From contig JAHFIK010000020.1 in NCBI GenBank assembly GCA_023246415.1, positions 10,442 through 16,917 of the forward strand: a DNA stretch of 6,476 nt. Reading direction: 5' to 3'. This stretch comes from Candidatus Uhrbacteria bacterium (GTDB lineage Bacteria > Patescibacteriota > Patescibacteriia > 2-12-FULL-60-25). Below the pieces are notes generated by a model, which was not told where the DNA came from, did not search any database, and saw only the letters and a list, made by a program, of their open reading frames with translations. The position numbers were made by a program, and so were the translations under genes. Below are positions 6,095-6,476 of this stretch, piece after piece (the first letter of the stretch is position 1; every line of letters starts with the position of its first letter).

Positions 6095-6475
6095 TTACGG
6101 CTTATCCGATTGTTTGATTGCTTGATTGTTTGATTGCTGCCGGATGGCGGGATCAATTTGAGCGAGCGCATCCTTTCTGACGACGTCGGTGATTTGGCGT
6201 TCAATACGGTCGAGCTTGATGAAAATTTTGAAGATGAGGAAAAAGAGAAGCGCGACAGAGGCGTAGAGAATGAGATCAACACCACGACCAACCCCGACGA
6301 GATGCGCGATGATTGATGTCGTATCTGGCAGAACGATCACCACGCCAGCCGCGATCCAAATCACGGACCAGCCGATTGCTTCAATCGGTCGAATGACACC
6401 ATCTCGCACACGACGCCAAGTGATGACGAGGGCGATGACGAGGGCGATGGTAAGGAGAAATTGGATGGGGAGCAT
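6095..6475 (-). CDS. DUF2304-type small membrane protein
   Basis: 126 aa from an ATG at 6473-6475, one base inside the window edge; the length fits the family, so this may be the true start. Three hydrophobic helices are visible (about 4-20, 33-50 and 67-87). Conserved-looking IRPIEAIGWSVIW and the final FIKLDRIERQITDVVR helix match the DUF2304 pattern as I remember it. Members of this family often sit beside GT2 glycosyltransferases in polysaccharide and glycolipid loci, as here. They may act as membrane partners of these enzymes, but the biochemical role is not established. The C-terminal tail QQSNNQAIKQSDKP is largely encoded by an 8-bp repeat array and is probably not part of the family core. 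Confidence 0.8.
   Translation of the reverse strand: MLPIQFLLTIALVIALVITWRRVRDGVIRPIEAIGWSVIWIAAGVVIVLPDTTSIIAHLVGVGRGVDLILYASVALLFFLIFKIFIKLDRIERQITDVVRKDALAQIDPAIRQQSNNQAIKQSDKP
6109..6137. repeat. ATTG(C/T)TTG 8-bp array at the 3' end of the DUF2304-type gene
   Basis: Units ATTGTTTG (6109-6116), ATTGCTTG (6117-6124) and ATTGTTTG (6125-6132) are followed by ATTGC. This is the same length, orientation and ATTGCTGC edge as the array at 2213-2241. On the coding strand it encodes QQSNNQAIKQ, 4 residues before the end of the protein. Confidence 0.9.
6422..6445. repeat. 12-bp direct repeat encoding ALVI twice
   Basis: GATGACGAGGGC occurs twice in tandem (6422-6433, 6434-6445). On the coding strand it gives the ALVIALVI of the first membrane helix of the DUF2304-type protein. 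This is probably simple duplication within a hydrophobic helix, unlike the out-of-frame 7/8-bp arrays. Confidence 0.7.
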
Positions 6476-6476
6476 A

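Noticed and set aside
1..6476. Possible alternative genetic code with UGA read as an amino acid, since none of the seven genes ends in TGA
   Set aside because: All genes are open under the standard code with no in-frame TGA and with full conserved domains. Seven stops are too few to show avoidance of TGA.

Overview
The window looks like a stretch of a cell-surface glycan or membrane-glycosylation locus from an uncultivated bacterium. I infer a Candidate Phyla Radiation (Patescibacteria)-type genome at moderate to low confidence. The grounds are small diverged glycosyltransferases, translation starts mostly without Shine-Dalgarno sequences, several conserved-looking proteins of no known family, and short period-7/8 repeats scattered in and between genes. 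Nothing here fixes the taxonomy. All seven visible genes end in TAA or TAG, and all read through cleanly in the standard bacterial code.

Layout. Bases 1-1394 (+) hold the 3' part of a multi-spanning membrane protein with an extracytoplasmic-type C-terminal domain. Bases 1395-1490 are a short convergent gap built of repeats: a period-8 GTCCGTA-type array and a REP-like segment. Bases 1491-3966 (-) carry two tandem GT4-fold glycosyltransferases separated by a 94-bp gap. That gap is almost entirely an imperfect inverted repeat made of heptad arrays. Bases 3967-4117 are a divergent intergenic region. Bases 4118-4624 (+) encode a 168-aa P-loop protein. Bases 4625-4679 hold a terminator-like hairpin. 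Bases 4680-4919 (-) encode a 79-aa orphan protein with its own good promoter and the only strong ribosome binding site in the window. Bases 4997-6067 (-) encode a membrane-associated GT2 glycosyltransferase, preceded at 6095-6475 (-) by a small three-helix DUF2304-type membrane protein. These last two form a likely operon.

How the genes fit together. Two GT4 enzymes, one GT2 enzyme, a DUF2304-type partner and a large membrane protein suggest assembly of a lipid-linked or surface polysaccharide, or protein glycosylation, at the cytoplasmic membrane. The P-loop protein and the 79-aa protein have no obvious role in that pathway.

The most unusual signal is the set of short tandem arrays with 7- or 8-bp units, each about four units and 28-32 bp long. 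They sit at seven places: inside the coding sequence of three genes, across the stop codon of a fourth, and in both gaps flanking the first GT4 gene. One 8-bp family encodes almost the same peptide, QQS(S/N)NQAIKQ, in two unrelated proteins.
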